DNA of 64,000 nucleotides from Halalkalibacter sp. APA_J-10(15) (lineage in GTDB: Bacteria; Bacillota; Bacilli; Bacillales; Bacillaceae_D), in contig NZ_JALKEV010000020.1 in the NCBI RefSeq assembly GCF_023017105.1, forward strand, positions 36,397-100,396, given 5' to 3'. Numbering within the stretch: position 1 is the stretch's first letter; each line of letters starts with the position of its first letter. A model generated the notes under the pieces. The model saw nothing but the letters and a program-made list of their open reading frames with translations, did not search any database and had not been told where the DNA came from. Both the position numbers and the translations under genes were made by a program. This document shows, piece after piece, positions 28,322 to 39,642 of this stretch.

Positions 28322-29986
28322 TTACACTGGAGCAATAGTCGGGTTTAACCCGATACTCGCTGGGCGAACCGCTGCTTCCTCTATATCTAGAGCTAGTTCC
28401 AACACTTCATCTAAGTGTTCAACAGCGATAACCTCAATTTCTGTTATTTTCTTTATAAGTGCTTGTTCGTTTTCTTTCGGTATAATGACTTTCGTTGCTC
28501 CTGCTAATTTGGCAGCTTCAACCTTGGCTACAACGCCTCCAATTGGTTTGACTTTACCATGAATCCCCAGCTCTCCTGTCATTGCTACTGTATTCTTCAC
28601 TTTATCTCCTTGGATCGCCGAATAAATTCCTGTTGCAATGGCAATACCCGCAGATGGCCCATCAACAGGTCCACCACCTGGAAAGTTCACATGAATATCG
28701 TAATCATATGTAGGAATTCCCATACGGCGAAGCACAGTTACAACATTCTCCACAGACCCTTTCGCCATACTTTTCCTTCTAATTGAACGCATTTGATTAC
28801 CTGTACTTTCTTCCTCGGCAATTCCTGTTATATTAACCGAGCCTTTGCCGATATTTTCAATTACATTTACTTCAATTTCTAATAAAGCACCTAAATTAGG
28901 TCCATAAACAGCAAGACCATTGACGAGTCCTATCGTTGCATTCGCATGAATTTTTCGTTCTGGACGAGGTGTAAGCTGGCTCGCATGTAAAACCCATTCA
29001 ACGTCTGATAATTGAATCTCCTTACGTCCATCTGAAGTTGCCACCCCTGCTGCGATTTGAACAATGTTAACAGCTTCACGCCCATTTGTTGCATATTTTG
29101 ATATACGTTCAATTGCTCCATCTTCAACTTGAGCATTTATTTTATCCGCAGCTTTTTGTGCAATTGCTACAATTTCCTGTGGGTGTAAAGCTCTGAAATA
29201 CACTTCTAAACAACGGGAACGAATCGCGGGTGGTAATTCACTAGGTGTCCTTGTTGTAGCTCCAATTAGTCGAAAATCAGCAGGTAATCCTTTTTGAAAG
29301 ATTTCATGGATATGACGAGGAATCTGTTGGTTTTCAGGATTATAATAAGCACTTTCTAGAAATACTTTACGGTCTTCGAGGACTTTTAACAATTTATTCA
29401 ATTGAATGGAATGTAGTTCCCCAATTTCATCAATAAATAGCACGCCACCATGAGCCTTTGTTACTGCACCATGCTTCGGCTGAGGAATGCCGGCTTGACC
29501 CATCGCACCTGCACCTTGGTAAATCGGATCATGAACGGAACCTATCAAAGGATCAGCAATCCCTCGCTCATCGAAACGTGCTGTCGTACCATCTAACTCA
29601 ACGAAAACAGCATCTCTAGCAAAAGGAGAGTCGGCATGCTTTTTAGCCTCCTCTAATACGAGACGAGCAGCCGCTGTTTTCCCAACTCCAGGTGGACCAT
29701 AAATAATGACATGCTGAGGATTTGGGCCACATAAAGCTGCACGTAATGAACGTATCCCTTCCTCCTGTCCAATAATATCATGAAAAGAAGAAGGACGAAC
29801 CTTTTCGGCTAGTGGCTCACTTAAAGAGACCGAGCGCATCTTTCGTAATTGTTCCATCTCTTTTTTTGACTCCCTATCAACCGAAACCTTTTGATTGCGT
29901 TGGCTTTTTAATAAATTCCAAAAGTAAACCCCAATGACAACACCAAAAAACAACTGAATAAGCAAAGCTATACCTGTCCAATTCAT
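28322..29986 (-). CDS. lonB: Forespore Lon-like protease LonB
   Basis: LonB is the membrane-anchored Lon homologue that, in Bacillus subtilis, acts in the forespore under SigF. The 554-residue protein has an N-terminal membrane segment (TGIALLIQLFFGVVIGVYFW), Walker [14 protein letters not shown] (about residue 100), Walker B GVLFIDEIGEL, and a Lon protease domain with the catalytic Ser in DGPSAGIAIATG and Lys in KVKPIGGVVAK. It lacks the large N-terminal domain of LonA. The start at 29986 follows GGGAGG by 7 bases. Tandem lonB-lonA is typical of Bacillus. Confidence 0.95.
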   Translation of the reverse strand: MNWTGIALLIQLFFGVVIGVYFWNLLKSQRNQKVSVDRESKKEMEQLRKMRSVSLSEPLAEKVRPSSFHDIIGQEEGIRSLRAALCGPNPQHVIIYGPPGVGKTAAARLVLEEAKKHADSPFARDAVFVELDGTTARFDERGIADPLIGSVHDPIYQGAGAMGQAGIPQPKHGAVTKAHGGVLFIDEIGELHSIQLNKLLKVLEDRKVFLESAYYNPENQQIPRHIHEIFQKGLPADFRLIGATTRTPSELPPAIRSRCLEVYFRALHPQEIVAIAQKAADKINAQVEDGAIERISKYATNGREAVNIVQIAAGVATSDGRKEIQLSDVEWVLHASQLTPRPERKIHANATIGLVNGLAVYGPNLGALLEIEVNVIENIGKGSVNITGIAEEESTGNQMRSIRRKSMAKGSVENVVTVLRRMGIPTYDYDIHVNFPGGGPVDGPSAGIAIATGIYSAIQGDKVKNTVAMTGELGIHGKVKPIGGVVAKVEAAKLAGATKVIIPKENEQALIKKITEIEVIAVEHLDEVLELALDIEEAAVRPASIGLNPTIAPV

Positions 29987-30129
29987 AAAATAACCTCCCA
30001 GAAGTTTCATTGTTCCATTAGTATGACCGGGAAAAACATCCCTAAACAAAGAAACTTCTGTAAGAAAACGCTAAGAATTGATTTTCTTTCATGATTAGCG
30101 TAATAAGATAAGCTAGTCTGGAACCTACT

Positions 30130-30163
30130 TAAAAAAGCGCTTCGGATTAAGTCCGAAGCGCTT
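30130..30163 (-). terminator. Terminator of clpX
   Basis: AAGCGCTTCGGA pairs perfectly with TCCGAAGCGCTT, followed by TTTTTT on the minus strand, about 15 bases past the clpX stop. Confidence 0.92.
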
Positions 30164-30177
30164 AACATGCTATTCTT

Positions 30178-31452
30178 TTATGCACTTTCCTTTGGTTCTG
30201 TCTTCGATAACGTCATTTCAGTACCATCCTCAGTTAAGAGAGTTGGGGCTTTGTGCTCTGTAATACATTTATCATGAATGACACATTTAACAATGTCATC
30301 TCGCGATGGTAGATCAAACATAACATCAAGCATAAGTGTTTCAATAATGGAACGTAATCCACGTGCACCCGTTTTTCGTTCAATCGCTTCATTCGCAATT
30401 TCACGTAGAGCTTGTTCAGTAAATTCTAATTCAACATCATCCAATTCAAGTAACTTCTTATACTGCTTCACGAGCGCATTTTTCGGTTTTGTCAAAATTT
30501 CAACTAGAGTATCGACATCAAGTGGCTCTAAGCTTGAAATAACTGGAAGGCGGCCGATAAATTCTGGTATAAGACCGAAGCGTAATAAGTCCTCTGGCAA
30601 CACTTTTGCTAAATACTCTCCTGGCTTTAAGTCTTCTTGCCTCACTTCTGAACCAAAGCCAATGACTTTCTTGCCGAGTCTTCGCTTAATAATCGTTTCA
30701 ATGCCATCAAAGGCTCCACCACAAACAAACAGGACATTCGTCGTGTCTATTTGAATAAATTCTTGATGAGGATGCTTACGTCCTCCTTGCGGTGGTACAC
30801 TAGCTGTTGTCCCTTCAAGAATTTTCAGTAAGGCTTGTTGAACCCCTTCACCTGAAACATCACGTGTAATTGAAGGATTTTCTGACTTTCGTGCTACTTT
30901 ATCGATTTCATCAATATAAATAATTCCCTTTTCCGCTTTTTCAACATCATAATCTGCTGCTTGTATAAGCTTCAAAAGAATATTCTCAACATCTTCCCCT
31001 ACGTAACCCGCTTCCGTTAAAGAAGTCGCATCTGCGATCGCAAATGGAACATTTAGAATACGCGCCAGCGTTTGTGCAAGTAACGTTTTCCCACTACCTG
31101 TTGGTCCAATCATACAAATATTACTCTTAGCTAGCTCAACCTCATCTGCTCGACTTAACGAATTAATTCTTTTGTAGTGGTTATAGACAGCAACAGATAG
31201 TGACTTTTTGGCACGATCCTGACCAATGACATAATCATCTAAAATTTGGCGAATTTCACTCGGCTTTGGAACCTCTTGAAATTCAACTTCTTCTTCTGTA
31301 CCTAATTCCTCTTCTACAATCTCCGTACATAATTCAATACATTCATCACATATATAAACACCAGGACCAGCAACAAGCTTACGGACTTGGTCTTGAGTTT
31401 TCCCACAGAAAGAGCATTTTAACTGCCCCTTTTCCTCGTTAAATTTAAACAT
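30178..31452 (-). CDS. clpX: ClpX ATP-dependent unfoldase
   Basis: ClpX is the AAA+ unfoldase that feeds substrates to ClpP and also acts as a chaperone. The 424-residue protein has the N-terminal zinc-binding domain ([10 protein letters not shown] at about 10-19 and ICDECIELC near 38), Walker [13 protein letters not shown] (about 118), Walker [10 protein letters not shown], and the pore-loop and sensor motifs of the family. The start at 31452 (MFKFNEEKG) follows GAGGGGTG; an upstream in-frame Met without ribosome binding site is ignored. It lies between tig and lonB, as in Bacillus subtilis. Confidence 0.97.
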   Translation of the reverse strand: MFKFNEEKGQLKCSFCGKTQDQVRKLVAGPGVYICDECIELCTEIVEEELGTEEEVEFQEVPKPSEIRQILDDYVIGQDRAKKSLSVAVYNHYKRINSLSRADEVELAKSNICMIGPTGSGKTLLAQTLARILNVPFAIADATSLTEAGYVGEDVENILLKLIQAADYDVEKAEKGIIYIDEIDKVARKSENPSITRDVSGEGVQQALLKILEGTTASVPPQGGRKHPHQEFIQIDTTNVLFVCGGAFDGIETIIKRRLGKKVIGFGSEVRQEDLKPGEYLAKVLPEDLLRFGLIPEFIGRLPVISSLEPLDVDTLVEILTKPKNALVKQYKKLLELDDVELEFTEQALREIANEAIERKTGARGLRSIIETLMLDVMFDLPSRDDIVKCVIHDKCITEHKAPTLLTEDGTEMTLSKTEPKESA

Positions 31453-31620
31453 GCAATCACCCCTCAAAAAATATTGTACCATCCTCACGCATAAAATGCT
31501 TTTATGAAGACTTATATATACAAATGGACATATAGCTCATATATTTGTAAGCTTCAGTTAAGTTTGATGTCAATAACCGTTTATTTCCTATATGCCTCCT
31601 TACCGTTATTTCATTACTCT

Positions 31621-31659
31621 TTAACATAAGCATCGTTCATTTGGAACAGCTTATGCTAA
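31621..31659. promoter_or_regulatory. Nested palindrome upstream of clpX
   Basis: TTAACATAAGC and GCTTATGCTAA (one mismatch) flank an inner GTTC / GAAC pair, making a 39-base dyad about 170 bases before clpX. No T-run follows on either strand, so an intrinsic terminator is unlikely. An operator or a leader hairpin is possible. The rest of the 452-base clpX-tig gap contains only the tig terminator and AT-rich sequence. Confidence 0.4.
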
Positions 31660-31838
31660 AACAAATATTATGTATGGATTGATTATACATTCAATATTCA
31701 CATCAAAAAACCCTTTTTCTTGGATGAAATTATCAGCTAATTTCTATGCTTTTTTCATCTATGTCCGTTTGTTCTAATTAGCTTTCACCATTATGACAAA
31801 GCTCATACATCATTCAATGTTTGAAGCAAGGCAGTATT

Positions 31839-31870
31839 GAAAAACAAGGCACGAAGAATCGCGCCTTGTG
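31839..31870 (-). terminator. Terminator of tig
   Basis: CACAAGGCGCG pairs with CGTGCCTTGT, followed by TTTTCAAT on the minus strand, about 35 bases beyond the tig stop. Confidence 0.8.
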
Positions 31871-31904
31871 TATGAACTTTATTCACTTTAAGCTCATTAT
31901 ATTC

Positions 31905-33191
31905 TTACTTTTTGTTTTCCACTAAGAATTCTACAGCTTTTTGTACCTTCAAGTCAGCTTTCAAACTATCTACTCCACCTTGTGCAGCAAGAAGACCTTT
32001 AATCTCATCAGCAGAACGTTTATACATTTCCGCCATTTTCTCGATTTCCTTATCCACATCTTCATCAGATGCTTCTAAGCTCTCTGCTTCGCTAATCGCT
32101 TCTAGCGTCAGGTTCATACGCACACGCTTTCCGGCATCCTCTTGGAATTGCTGACGCATAGCAGCTTCATCTTGACCAGAGAATTGGAAGTACATCTCTA
32201 GGTTCATGCCTTGTGCTTGAAGACGTTGCTCAAATTCTTGAAGCATACGATCAACCTCAGAGTTAACCATAGCCTCTGGGACATCAATCGTTGCATTTTC
32301 ACTCGCTTGTTGTACAAGTGCATCACGAACTTGGTGATCAGCTTGGTGCTCTTTATCCTTTTGTAGCTTTTCTTTTAAAGAAGCCTTTAATTCATCAAGT
32401 GTTTCCACTTCTTCATTCGCATCTTTTGCAAACTCATCATCTAATTCTGGTAACTGCTTACGCTTAATATCATGAACCTTCACTTTGAACGTAGCTGGCT
32501 TTCCTGCAAGATTTTCAGCATGGTACTCTTCAGGGAATGTTACTTCAACATCCTTCTCATCACCAGCTTTTAAGCCAATCATTTGCTCCTCAAAACCTGG
32601 AATAAACTGACCAGAACCAATTTCAAGTGAATAGTTATCTGCTTGTCCACCTTCAAATGGCTCTCCATCAACAAAGCCTTCAAAATCAAAGACAACTGTA
32701 TCACCTTCTGCAATTTCGCCATCTTCTAGTACAACTAGCTCTGCTTGACGCTCTTGAAGTGTTGTTAATTCAGCTTCAACATCCTCATCTGTTACGTTCG
32801 TGTCAGGTTCTTCAACTTCTAAGCCTTTATAGTCACCAAGTTCAACCTCAGGCTTCACGGTCACTTTCGCTGTGAAAGTTAAGTTGCTTCCCTTTTCCAT
32901 CGTTTCAATATCAATTTCTGGACGATCGACTGGCTCAATTCCTGCTTCTTCTACAGCTTGAGCATACTCTCCTGGTAGAAGGATATCTAGAGCATCTTGA
33001 TATAGTGACTCTACACCAAATTGCTTTTCAAATAATGAACGAGGTACTTTTCCTTTACGGAATCCTGGTACATTAACCTTCTTAACAACTTTCTTAAAAG
33101 CTTGATCTAGTGCATCATTCACTTTTTCAGCTTCTACTTCAACTGTTAATACTCCTTCGTTTCCCTCTTGCTTTTCCCATTTTACAGTCAT
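31905..33191 (-). CDS. tig: Trigger factor
   Basis: Trigger factor is the ribosome-bound chaperone and peptidyl-prolyl isomerase for nascent chains. The 428-residue protein has the N-terminal ribosome-binding signature [19 protein letters not shown] (about residues 40-58). The FKBP-type PPIase domain follows ([20 protein letters not shown], then [18 protein letters not shown], about 160-245), then the helical C-terminal arm domain. It lies upstream of clpX and is separated by a terminator, so it is transcribed alone. Confidence 0.97.
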   Translation of the reverse strand: MTVKWEKQEGNEGVLTVEVEAEKVNDALDQAFKKVVKKVNVPGFRKGKVPRSLFEKQFGVESLYQDALDILLPGEYAQAVEEAGIEPVDRPEIDIETMEKGSNLTFTAKVTVKPEVELGDYKGLEVEEPDTNVTDEDVEAELTTLQERQAELVVLEDGEIAEGDTVVFDFEGFVDGEPFEGGQADNYSLEIGSGQFIPGFEEQMIGLKAGDEKDVEVTFPEEYHAENLAGKPATFKVKVHDIKRKQLPELDDEFAKDANEEVETLDELKASLKEKLQKDKEHQADHQVRDALVQQASENATIDVPEAMVNSEVDRMLQEFEQRLQAQGMNLEMYFQFSGQDEAAMRQQFQEDAGKRVRMNLTLEAISEAESLEASDEDVDKEIEKMAEMYKRSADEIKGLLAAQGGVDSLKADLKVQKAVEFLVENKK

Positions 33192-33451
33192 ATTCTATTC
33201 CCTCCAACTTAATTACATCTGCTACATTTCCGAACCATTCATTCGTTCTATAGTCTTTGACAACCACTCTAGTATACCATAACGTTTGCTCAATTCAAAT
33301 ATTACTATTTTTCCAACAAATATCTCTATTAGTATAAGAAATCAGTAATGGCATAGTATGATACTCATTCTTGTAAAGGAACTCACTGATAGCAGATTCC
33401 CTTTAAAATGCCCAAACCCCAAATCAGTTCGTGAAGAAGGAACATCTATTA

Positions 33452-34459
33452 TTAAACCTGGTAGACAGAAGCTTCCATTTCCATGACCTCTTCCATCTTT
33501 TCGAGCAATCGTTCTTGGTCGATACCTTCCATTTGCATGACCTCTAGACATTCTAAGCCTATTCGTTCTGCAGCGCAAGCATAAAATACACATCCCCAAA
33601 ATAAATCCGCTTTTGGTTCTGGATAGTGAGGATAAATCGCTAGCATATAAGTAACACAGAGTTGCCTCGCTATCTCTAATAAAATCGGGTCTTCACTTTC
33701 AACTAACTGTTCTAACTTCTTTACCACATCTCTTTGAAACGCTTCTAATCCATCCTGGTCAATTTCACTTGGGTTCACTTCGAGCGTTTGTGTTCCCTTT
33801 TTATATGTAATCTTAGTATGTAAACCCTTATCTCTTAACGATTGTAAAGCTAACGAGACAAGAACTGGATCATTGTTTTCTTTCCCTATGTATTCAATAA
33901 GCAATGAAATAGCATCTGGTGCATCCGATTCTCGTAGCATCCAAATCGCTGAAGCTTGAAGTTCAACCGACTCTGCAAAAAGCATAGGCTGAACCTTTTC
34001 TGAAATAGAATCCTCTTCCTTAGCAGATGGTGCCCATTCTCGGTCTTCAATCATTTGTCTGCTAAAATGAAGTAATTGATAAAATGACTCCGCATACTGA
34101 GAAGGCAACTTCTCCTCAGTTAATACCGCTTCTAATAGCTGTACGACTTCATTATAGTCACCTAGTTGAACGAGTAAAGAGATATGAACTTGTAAGACTT
34201 CATAATAATCACTCTCACCTGCGTGTAATAATTGTTTAGAATGAATAAGTGCTTCCTGAAGCCTACCTAATTCAATTAAGCTGAGCATTTTACCGAAAAC
34301 GACTTGTTGATTTTCGCTCTCATATGATTCCGCATCGACAAAATATTGAAGCGCTTTTTGTCCGTCTTTATCTTTCAATGCATCCATCCCTTTTTCAATT
34401 AACCGCTTAACTAAGCCAGGATACAATATAACATTGGCCTTTCTTTCTCGCTTATCCAC
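33452..34459 (-). CDS. ysoA: TPR-repeat protein, YsoA-like
   Basis: A 335-residue soluble protein with tetratricopeptide-like helical repeats: KALQYFVDAESYESENQQV, RLQEALIHSKQLLHAGESD and GDYNEVVQLLEAVLTEEK over about residues 30-130. The second half contains HEAT-like or acidic helical stretches (ISLLIEYIGKENNDPVLVSL). Its position upstream of tig and downstream of leuD is that of Bacillus subtilis ysoA. The function is unknown; TPR proteins usually mediate protein contacts. The unusual DAISLL segment may pair with adjacent repeats. No enzyme motif is visible. Confidence 0.85.
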   Translation of the reverse strand: MDKRERKANVILYPGLVKRLIEKGMDALKDKDGQKALQYFVDAESYESENQQVVFGKMLSLIELGRLQEALIHSKQLLHAGESDYYEVLQVHISLLVQLGDYNEVVQLLEAVLTEEKLPSQYAESFYQLLHFSRQMIEDREWAPSAKEEDSISEKVQPMLFAESVELQASAIWMLRESDAPDAISLLIEYIGKENNDPVLVSLALQSLRDKGLHTKITYKKGTQTLEVNPSEIDQDGLEAFQRDVVKKLEQLVESEDPILLEIARQLCVTYMLAIYPHYPEPKADLFWGCVFYACAAERIGLECLEVMQMEGIDQERLLEKMEEVMEMEASVYQV

Positions 34460-34630
34460 TTTGGAACCGCTCCACTCTAGCTCATGATTTTTTATTAGTG
34501 TATCAGCTACTACTGCAAATCACAATGACTACTTATGTATTCATCTTCTTCCCCAAATACCGATTATTCAAACCCAATCCTATGCTATGATTAGAGTAAC
34601 CGAACAATTAGCGAAATATGATAATAGAAA

Positions 34631-34670
34631 GAAAACCACTGAAAAGGGAAACCCTCCCAAATTCAGTGGC
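34631..34670 (-). terminator. Terminator of the ilv-leu operon
   Basis: GCCACTGAA pairs with TTCAGTGG, with an inner GGGAGGG / CCCT stem, followed by TTTTC on the minus strand, 12 bases past the leuD stop. Confidence 0.8.
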
Positions 34671-34681
34671 TTAAGTGTATG

Positions 34682-35257
34682 CTACTTAGCCTGCTCAAAT
34701 GCTGTAATCTTTTCTTCATATTTTAATGTTAATCCAATCTCATCCCAGCCGTTTAAAAGCATTTCTTTCCAATAAGGGTCAATTTCAAATGACGCTTTCA
34801 CGTTTTCACCACTAATTGTCTGTTCTCTTAAGTCAACTGTTAATTTAAACCGGCTTGATCCTTTTCCTAATAACTTATAGACAATTTCCTCGTCTAATCG
34901 AATAGGCAGCATCCCATTTTTCACACAGTTATTATAAAAAATATCAGCAAAACTAGGAGCAATAATAACCTTAAAGCCATAGTCAGCTAACGCCCAAGGT
35001 GCGTGCTCACGAGATGAACCACAGCCGAAATTGTGTGCGGCCACTAAAATACTCGCGTCTTCGGTATGGGATTGATTTAATTCAAACGTAGGGTCAGGTG
35101 AACCATCGTCCAAAAAGCGCCAATCATAAAATAAAAATTGGCCAAACCCTGTTCGTTCTACACGTTTCAAAAATTGTTTCGGAATAATTTGATCCGTGTC
35201 GACATTGACACGATCCATCGTTGCGACAAATCCTTCATGCTTAATGATTGGTTCCAT
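34682..35257 (-). CDS. leuD: 3-isopropylmalate dehydratase small subunit
   Basis: LeuD pairs with LeuC to isomerise 2-isopropylmalate to 3-isopropylmalate. The 191-residue protein shows [16 protein letters not shown] (about 18-33), the swivel-domain motif [15 protein letters not shown] (about 76-90) and the [20 protein letters not shown] block. ATG 35257 follows GGAGGGG by about 7 bases; a GTG one codon upstream is possible. It is the last gene of the operon, 12 bases after leuC, and is followed by a terminator. Confidence 0.96.
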   Translation of the reverse strand: MEPIIKHEGFVATMDRVNVDTDQIIPKQFLKRVERTGFGQFLFYDWRFLDDGSPDPTFELNQSHTEDASILVAAHNFGCGSSREHAPWALADYGFKVIIAPSFADIFYNNCVKNGMLPIRLDEEIVYKLLGKGSSRFKLTVDLREQTISGENVKASFEIDPYWKEMLLNGWDEIGLTLKYEEKITAFEQAK

Positions 35258-35269
35258 CACTATCCCCTC

Positions 35270-36685
35270 CTATCGTGAAACCTTCTCAGATTTCCACTTG
35301 CGAATATCAACAAAGTGTCCAGCAATCGCCGCCGCTGCTGCCATTTCAGGACTAACTAAATGAGTACGAGCCCCTCTGCCTTGACGACCTTCAAAATTTC
35401 GGTTAGACGTGGACGCACAACGCTCTCCTTCAGGAACAACGTCCGGATTCATACTTAAGCACATGCTACAGCCAGAATGTCGCCATTCAAAGCCTGCTTC
35501 AATAAATATTTGATCCAAGCCTTCCTCTTCCGCACGCTTTTTCACTTTTTGTGAACCAGGTACAACAAGAGCACGAACGTGGTCAGCTACTTGATGACCT
35601 TTCACGATTTCAGCTGCAGCACGAATATCGCTCAATCGCGAGTTCGTACATGAGCCAATGAAAACATGCTCAATGTTTATATCTGCTACACTCGTTCCTG
35701 ACTTAAGATCCATATATTCAAGCGCCTGCTCAATCGCACGGCGTTCAGAATCACTTTTCGCATCCTCTGGAAAAGGAACCGTTTGACTAATTCCTACACC
35801 TTGGGAAGGATTTGTTCCCCATGTCACCATCGGTTCAATTTCTGAGGCATCAATCGTCACGACACGATCATAGCTCGCTCCCTCATCCGAGGCAAGCTCT
35901 TTCCACTCTGCAACAAGCGCATCATACTCTTCACCTTTTGGCACGTATTGGCGTCCTTCTAAGTAATCAAATGTCACTTGATCTGGACTAATTAACCCTG
36001 CTTTTGCACCAGCTTCAATCGACATATTACAGATCGTCATCCGTTCTTCCATCGTTAAGCCACGAATCGCTTCACCTGTAAATTCTGCGACTGATCCATT
36101 GCCGACATCAACACCAAACTTTGAAATAATAGCTAGAATAATATCCTTCGCTGAAAGGTCTGAATCTAGCTTGCCAGTAACGCGAATTTCAAGTGTTTTA
36201 GGTTTCGATTGCCATATCGTTTGTGTTGCTAGAACATGCTCTACTTCACTCGTTCCAATCCCAAATGCTAATGCTCCAAAGGCACCATGTGTAGATGTAT
36301 GACTATCACCACATACAATCGTTTTACCAGGCTGCGTCAACCCTAGCTCGGGTCCAATAACGTGAACAATCCCATTCTCAGGATGCTCTAAGTCAGCAAG
36401 CTCAATATTAAACTCTTCGCAATTCTTCTTCAAAGTATCCATTTGTGTACGTGCAATTTGGTCATTAATATCATAACGATTAACAGTTGGCACATTATGA
36501 TCCATCGTCGCAAATGTGCGATCAGGCCTGCGAACGGTGCGATCGGCTAAACGTAGACCTTCAAATGCTTGTGGGGATGTGACTTCATGTACCATATGCA
36601 AATCAATATAGAGTAAGCTTGGCTTCCCCTCTTCTGCTAGTACTTCATGCTTCTCCCAAATCTTTTCTATAATTGTCTTCGCCAT
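35270..36685 (-). CDS. leuC: 3-isopropylmalate dehydratase large subunit
   Basis: LeuC is the aconitase-type catalytic subunit carrying a [4Fe-4S] cluster. The 471-residue protein has the cluster ligand Cys in [14 protein letters not shown] (about residue 348) and the Cys pair in [11 protein letters not shown] (about 408-418). Other family motifs are [14 protein letters not shown] (about 130-143) and HNVPT near the N-terminus. It lies between leuB and leuD. The 86-base leuB-leuC spacer holds a GC-rich hairpin that may shape expression of leuCD. Confidence 0.97.
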   Translation of the reverse strand: MAKTIIEKIWEKHEVLAEEGKPSLLYIDLHMVHEVTSPQAFEGLRLADRTVRRPDRTFATMDHNVPTVNRYDINDQIARTQMDTLKKNCEEFNIELADLEHPENGIVHVIGPELGLTQPGKTIVCGDSHTSTHGAFGALAFGIGTSEVEHVLATQTIWQSKPKTLEIRVTGKLDSDLSAKDIILAIISKFGVDVGNGSVAEFTGEAIRGLTMEERMTICNMSIEAGAKAGLISPDQVTFDYLEGRQYVPKGEEYDALVAEWKELASDEGASYDRVVTIDASEIEPMVTWGTNPSQGVGISQTVPFPEDAKSDSERRAIEQALEYMDLKSGTSVADINIEHVFIGSCTNSRLSDIRAAAEIVKGHQVADHVRALVVPGSQKVKKRAEEEGLDQIFIEAGFEWRHSGCSMCLSMNPDVVPEGERCASTSNRNFEGRQGRGARTHLVSPEMAAAAAIAGHFVDIRKWKSEKVSR

Positions 36686-36727
36686 TATCGATTCCCCCTA
36701 TCTCTTCATTTTTTTCCTTTTACAAAA

Positions 36728-36756
36728 CCCGCTATGAAGGTTTAGATCATAACGGG
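36728..36756 (-). other. Hairpin in the leuB-leuC spacer
   Basis: CCCGTTATGA pairs with TCATAGCGGG on the minus strand and is followed by TTTTGTAAAAGG. This is a weak terminator-like or processing hairpin inside the operon; it could lower leuCD expression relative to leuB or stabilise a cleaved mRNA. Confidence 0.5.
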
Positions 36757-36771
36757 CAGCCTACTCATACA

Positions 36772-37857
36772 TTACTGAATCTTTGTACGTAATGCATCAA
36801 TGACTTTTTCAGTCATTTCAGTTGTCGAGAGAGCAGATTCTCGTTCATTTGTTAGATCAGCTGTACGGTAACCATCATTGAGTACTTGATTAATCGCACT
36901 TTGTAGTGCATTCGCTTCATTATGCATACTAAAAGAATAAGCTAACATGAGCGCAATCGATGACAAAGTTGCCAAAGGATTCGCACTATTTTGACCAGCA
37001 ATGTCTGGAGCTGAACCGTGAATCGGTTCAAATAATCCCGGTCCATCAGCACTTAAACTAGATGAAGGTAGCATGCCTAGCGAGCCTGTAATCATTGAAG
37101 CTTCATCGCTGAGTATATCGCCAAACATATTCTCCGTGACCATCACATCGAATTGACGAGGATTACGCACTAGTTGCATAGCTGCGTTATCAACTAGCAT
37201 ATGCGCATAATCAACATCTCGATAATCCTTTGCAACTTCATCAACAACTTCACGCCAAAGTCGACTTGATTCTAATACATTCGCCTTATCAACTGAAGTT
37301 AGTTGCTTGCGACGCTCCCTTGCTAGCTCAAAACCTTTTCTAACGATACGTTCAATCTCAGAGCGAGAATATTGAAGAGTATCGATCGCCACTGTATCAC
37401 CATCGATTTCACGACGTTCACGTGGTTCACCAAAGTAAAGCCCACCTGTTAGCTCCCTGACGATCATAACATCAACACCTTGAATAATGTCATCCTTCAA
37501 AGGTGATGACTCTGCTAGAGCATCAAAAATCGTAACTGGACGAAGGTTGGCAAATAACTGAAGTTCCTTTCTTAAACCTAAAAGGCCTTTTTCTGGACGT
37601 TGGTCACCTGGAAGCTGATCCCATTTCGGACCGCCAACCGCTCCTAACAACACAGCATCACTTTGCCGACAAGTCGTCAATGTTTCTTCTGGTAAAGGTG
37701 TTCCAAACTTATCGATGGAGGACCCACCAATTTCTCCATATGCATATTCAAATTGATGGTCATACAGCTTCTCAATTTCCTTTAAAACTTGAACGGCAGC
37801 TTCACAAACTTCTGGTCCAATACCATCACCAGGTAGAATCGCAATACGCTTTTCCAT
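36772..37857 (-). CDS. leuB: 3-isopropylmalate dehydrogenase
   Basis: LeuB oxidatively decarboxylates 3-isopropylmalate with NAD+, giving 2-oxoisocaproate. The 361-residue beta-decarboxylating dehydrogenase has IAILPGDGIGPEV (residues 5-17), the substrate-binding arginines in FANLRP and VRELTGGLYFGEPR, and NMFGDILSDEASMI (about 244-257). The NAD-binding FEPIHGSAPDIAGQ segment follows. It comes after ilvC across a 202-base spacer where leuA would be expected. Confidence 0.97.
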   Translation of the reverse strand: MEKRIAILPGDGIGPEVCEAAVQVLKEIEKLYDHQFEYAYGEIGGSSIDKFGTPLPEETLTTCRQSDAVLLGAVGGPKWDQLPGDQRPEKGLLGLRKELQLFANLRPVTIFDALAESSPLKDDIIQGVDVMIVRELTGGLYFGEPRERREIDGDTVAIDTLQYSRSEIERIVRKGFELARERRKQLTSVDKANVLESSRLWREVVDEVAKDYRDVDYAHMLVDNAAMQLVRNPRQFDVMVTENMFGDILSDEASMITGSLGMLPSSSLSADGPGLFEPIHGSAPDIAGQNSANPLATLSSIALMLAYSFSMHNEANALQSAINQVLNDGYRTADLTNERESALSTTEMTEKVIDALRTKIQ

Positions 37858-37902
37858 TCTTTCTTCATCCCCTAGACATTATTTACACACACTTATTTAG
37901 AG

Positions 37903-37991
37903 TACCTGACCCTGTTGCTGCTTCTTAAATAACCTCGATTCGTACGAATTAACGCTTTATCGGTTAGAAGAGACACCAACAAGCTCAGGTA
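37903..37991 (-). other. Structured spacer in place of leuA
   Basis: The ilvC-leuB spacer contains nested inverted repeats on the minus strand: outer arms TACCTGA / TCAGGTA, middle arms AACCGAT / ATCGAGGTT, and a central perfect palindrome ATTCGTACGAAT (37938-37949). Such nesting suggests a folded RNA. No leuA coding remnant is recognised, and no T-run makes it a plain terminator. Confidence 0.4.
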
Positions 37992-38059
37992 TCATTTGTT
38001 CATTTTAGGAGAGGAGGCCGGAATTCCAGCCCCCAATCTGTATCCAATTCATCCTACAA

Positions 38060-39091
<1,032 letters not shown>

Positions 39092-39120
39092 TTATATGAA
39101 TTTTCAAAATTCAACAATAG

Positions 39121-39642
39121 TTAGTTAATCAGCGTTAATCGATGTGGATCAATAGATGGTTTCTTCGTGCTACGATTAAATGCTGTTATTCCTGTTCTCG
39201 CTAGTTCTTTAATGCCGTAAGGGCGAATTAAATCAATAAATGCTTCGATCTTTTGATGATCACCCGTTATTTGAACCGTTAAGCTCTCTCTTCCTACATC
39301 AATTGTAGAAGCACGGAACGTATTGACTAGAGCGACCACTTCCCCTCTTTGTTGAGGGGAAACGAGAATTTTAATTAAAGCAAGCTCACGAGCAACAATC
39401 GATTCATCGGTAATATCCTTTACCTTCAAAACATCGATTTGTTTATTTAATTGCTTAATCACTTGCTCCACATTTTGCATGCTATCAACAGCAACAACAA
39501 ATGTCATTCGTGACACAGCAGGGTTTTCCGTCATACCGACCGTAATGCTTTCAATATTATAATGACGTCTTGCAAATAAACCTGTAATCCGATTTAACAC
39601 ACCTGACGTGTTATTAACTGTTGCCGTTATGATTCGTTGCAT
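39121..39642 (-). CDS. ilvH: Acetolactate synthase small (regulatory) subunit
   Basis: IlvH activates the catalytic subunit and confers valine feedback inhibition. The 173-residue protein has an N-terminal ACT domain ([20 protein letters not shown], residues 7-26, then [11 protein letters not shown]) and a C-terminal ACT-like domain ([20 protein letters not shown]). It overlaps ilvB by 16 bases, which suggests translational coupling and matched subunit supply. The gene is also called ilvN in some bacteria. Confidence 0.96.
   Translation of the reverse strand: MQRIITATVNNTSGVLNRITGLFARRHYNIESITVGMTENPAVSRMTFVVAVDSMQNVEQVIKQLNKQIDVLKVKDITDESIVARELALIKILVSPQQRGEVVALVNTFRASTIDVGRESLTVQITGDHQKIEAFIDLIRPYGIKELARTGITAFNRSTKKPSIDPHRLTLIN

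Noticed and set aside
30130-30163. CRISPR or phage-defence array
   Set aside because: The repeats in the window are terminators and dispersed hairpins; no regularly spaced direct repeats and no cas genes are present.
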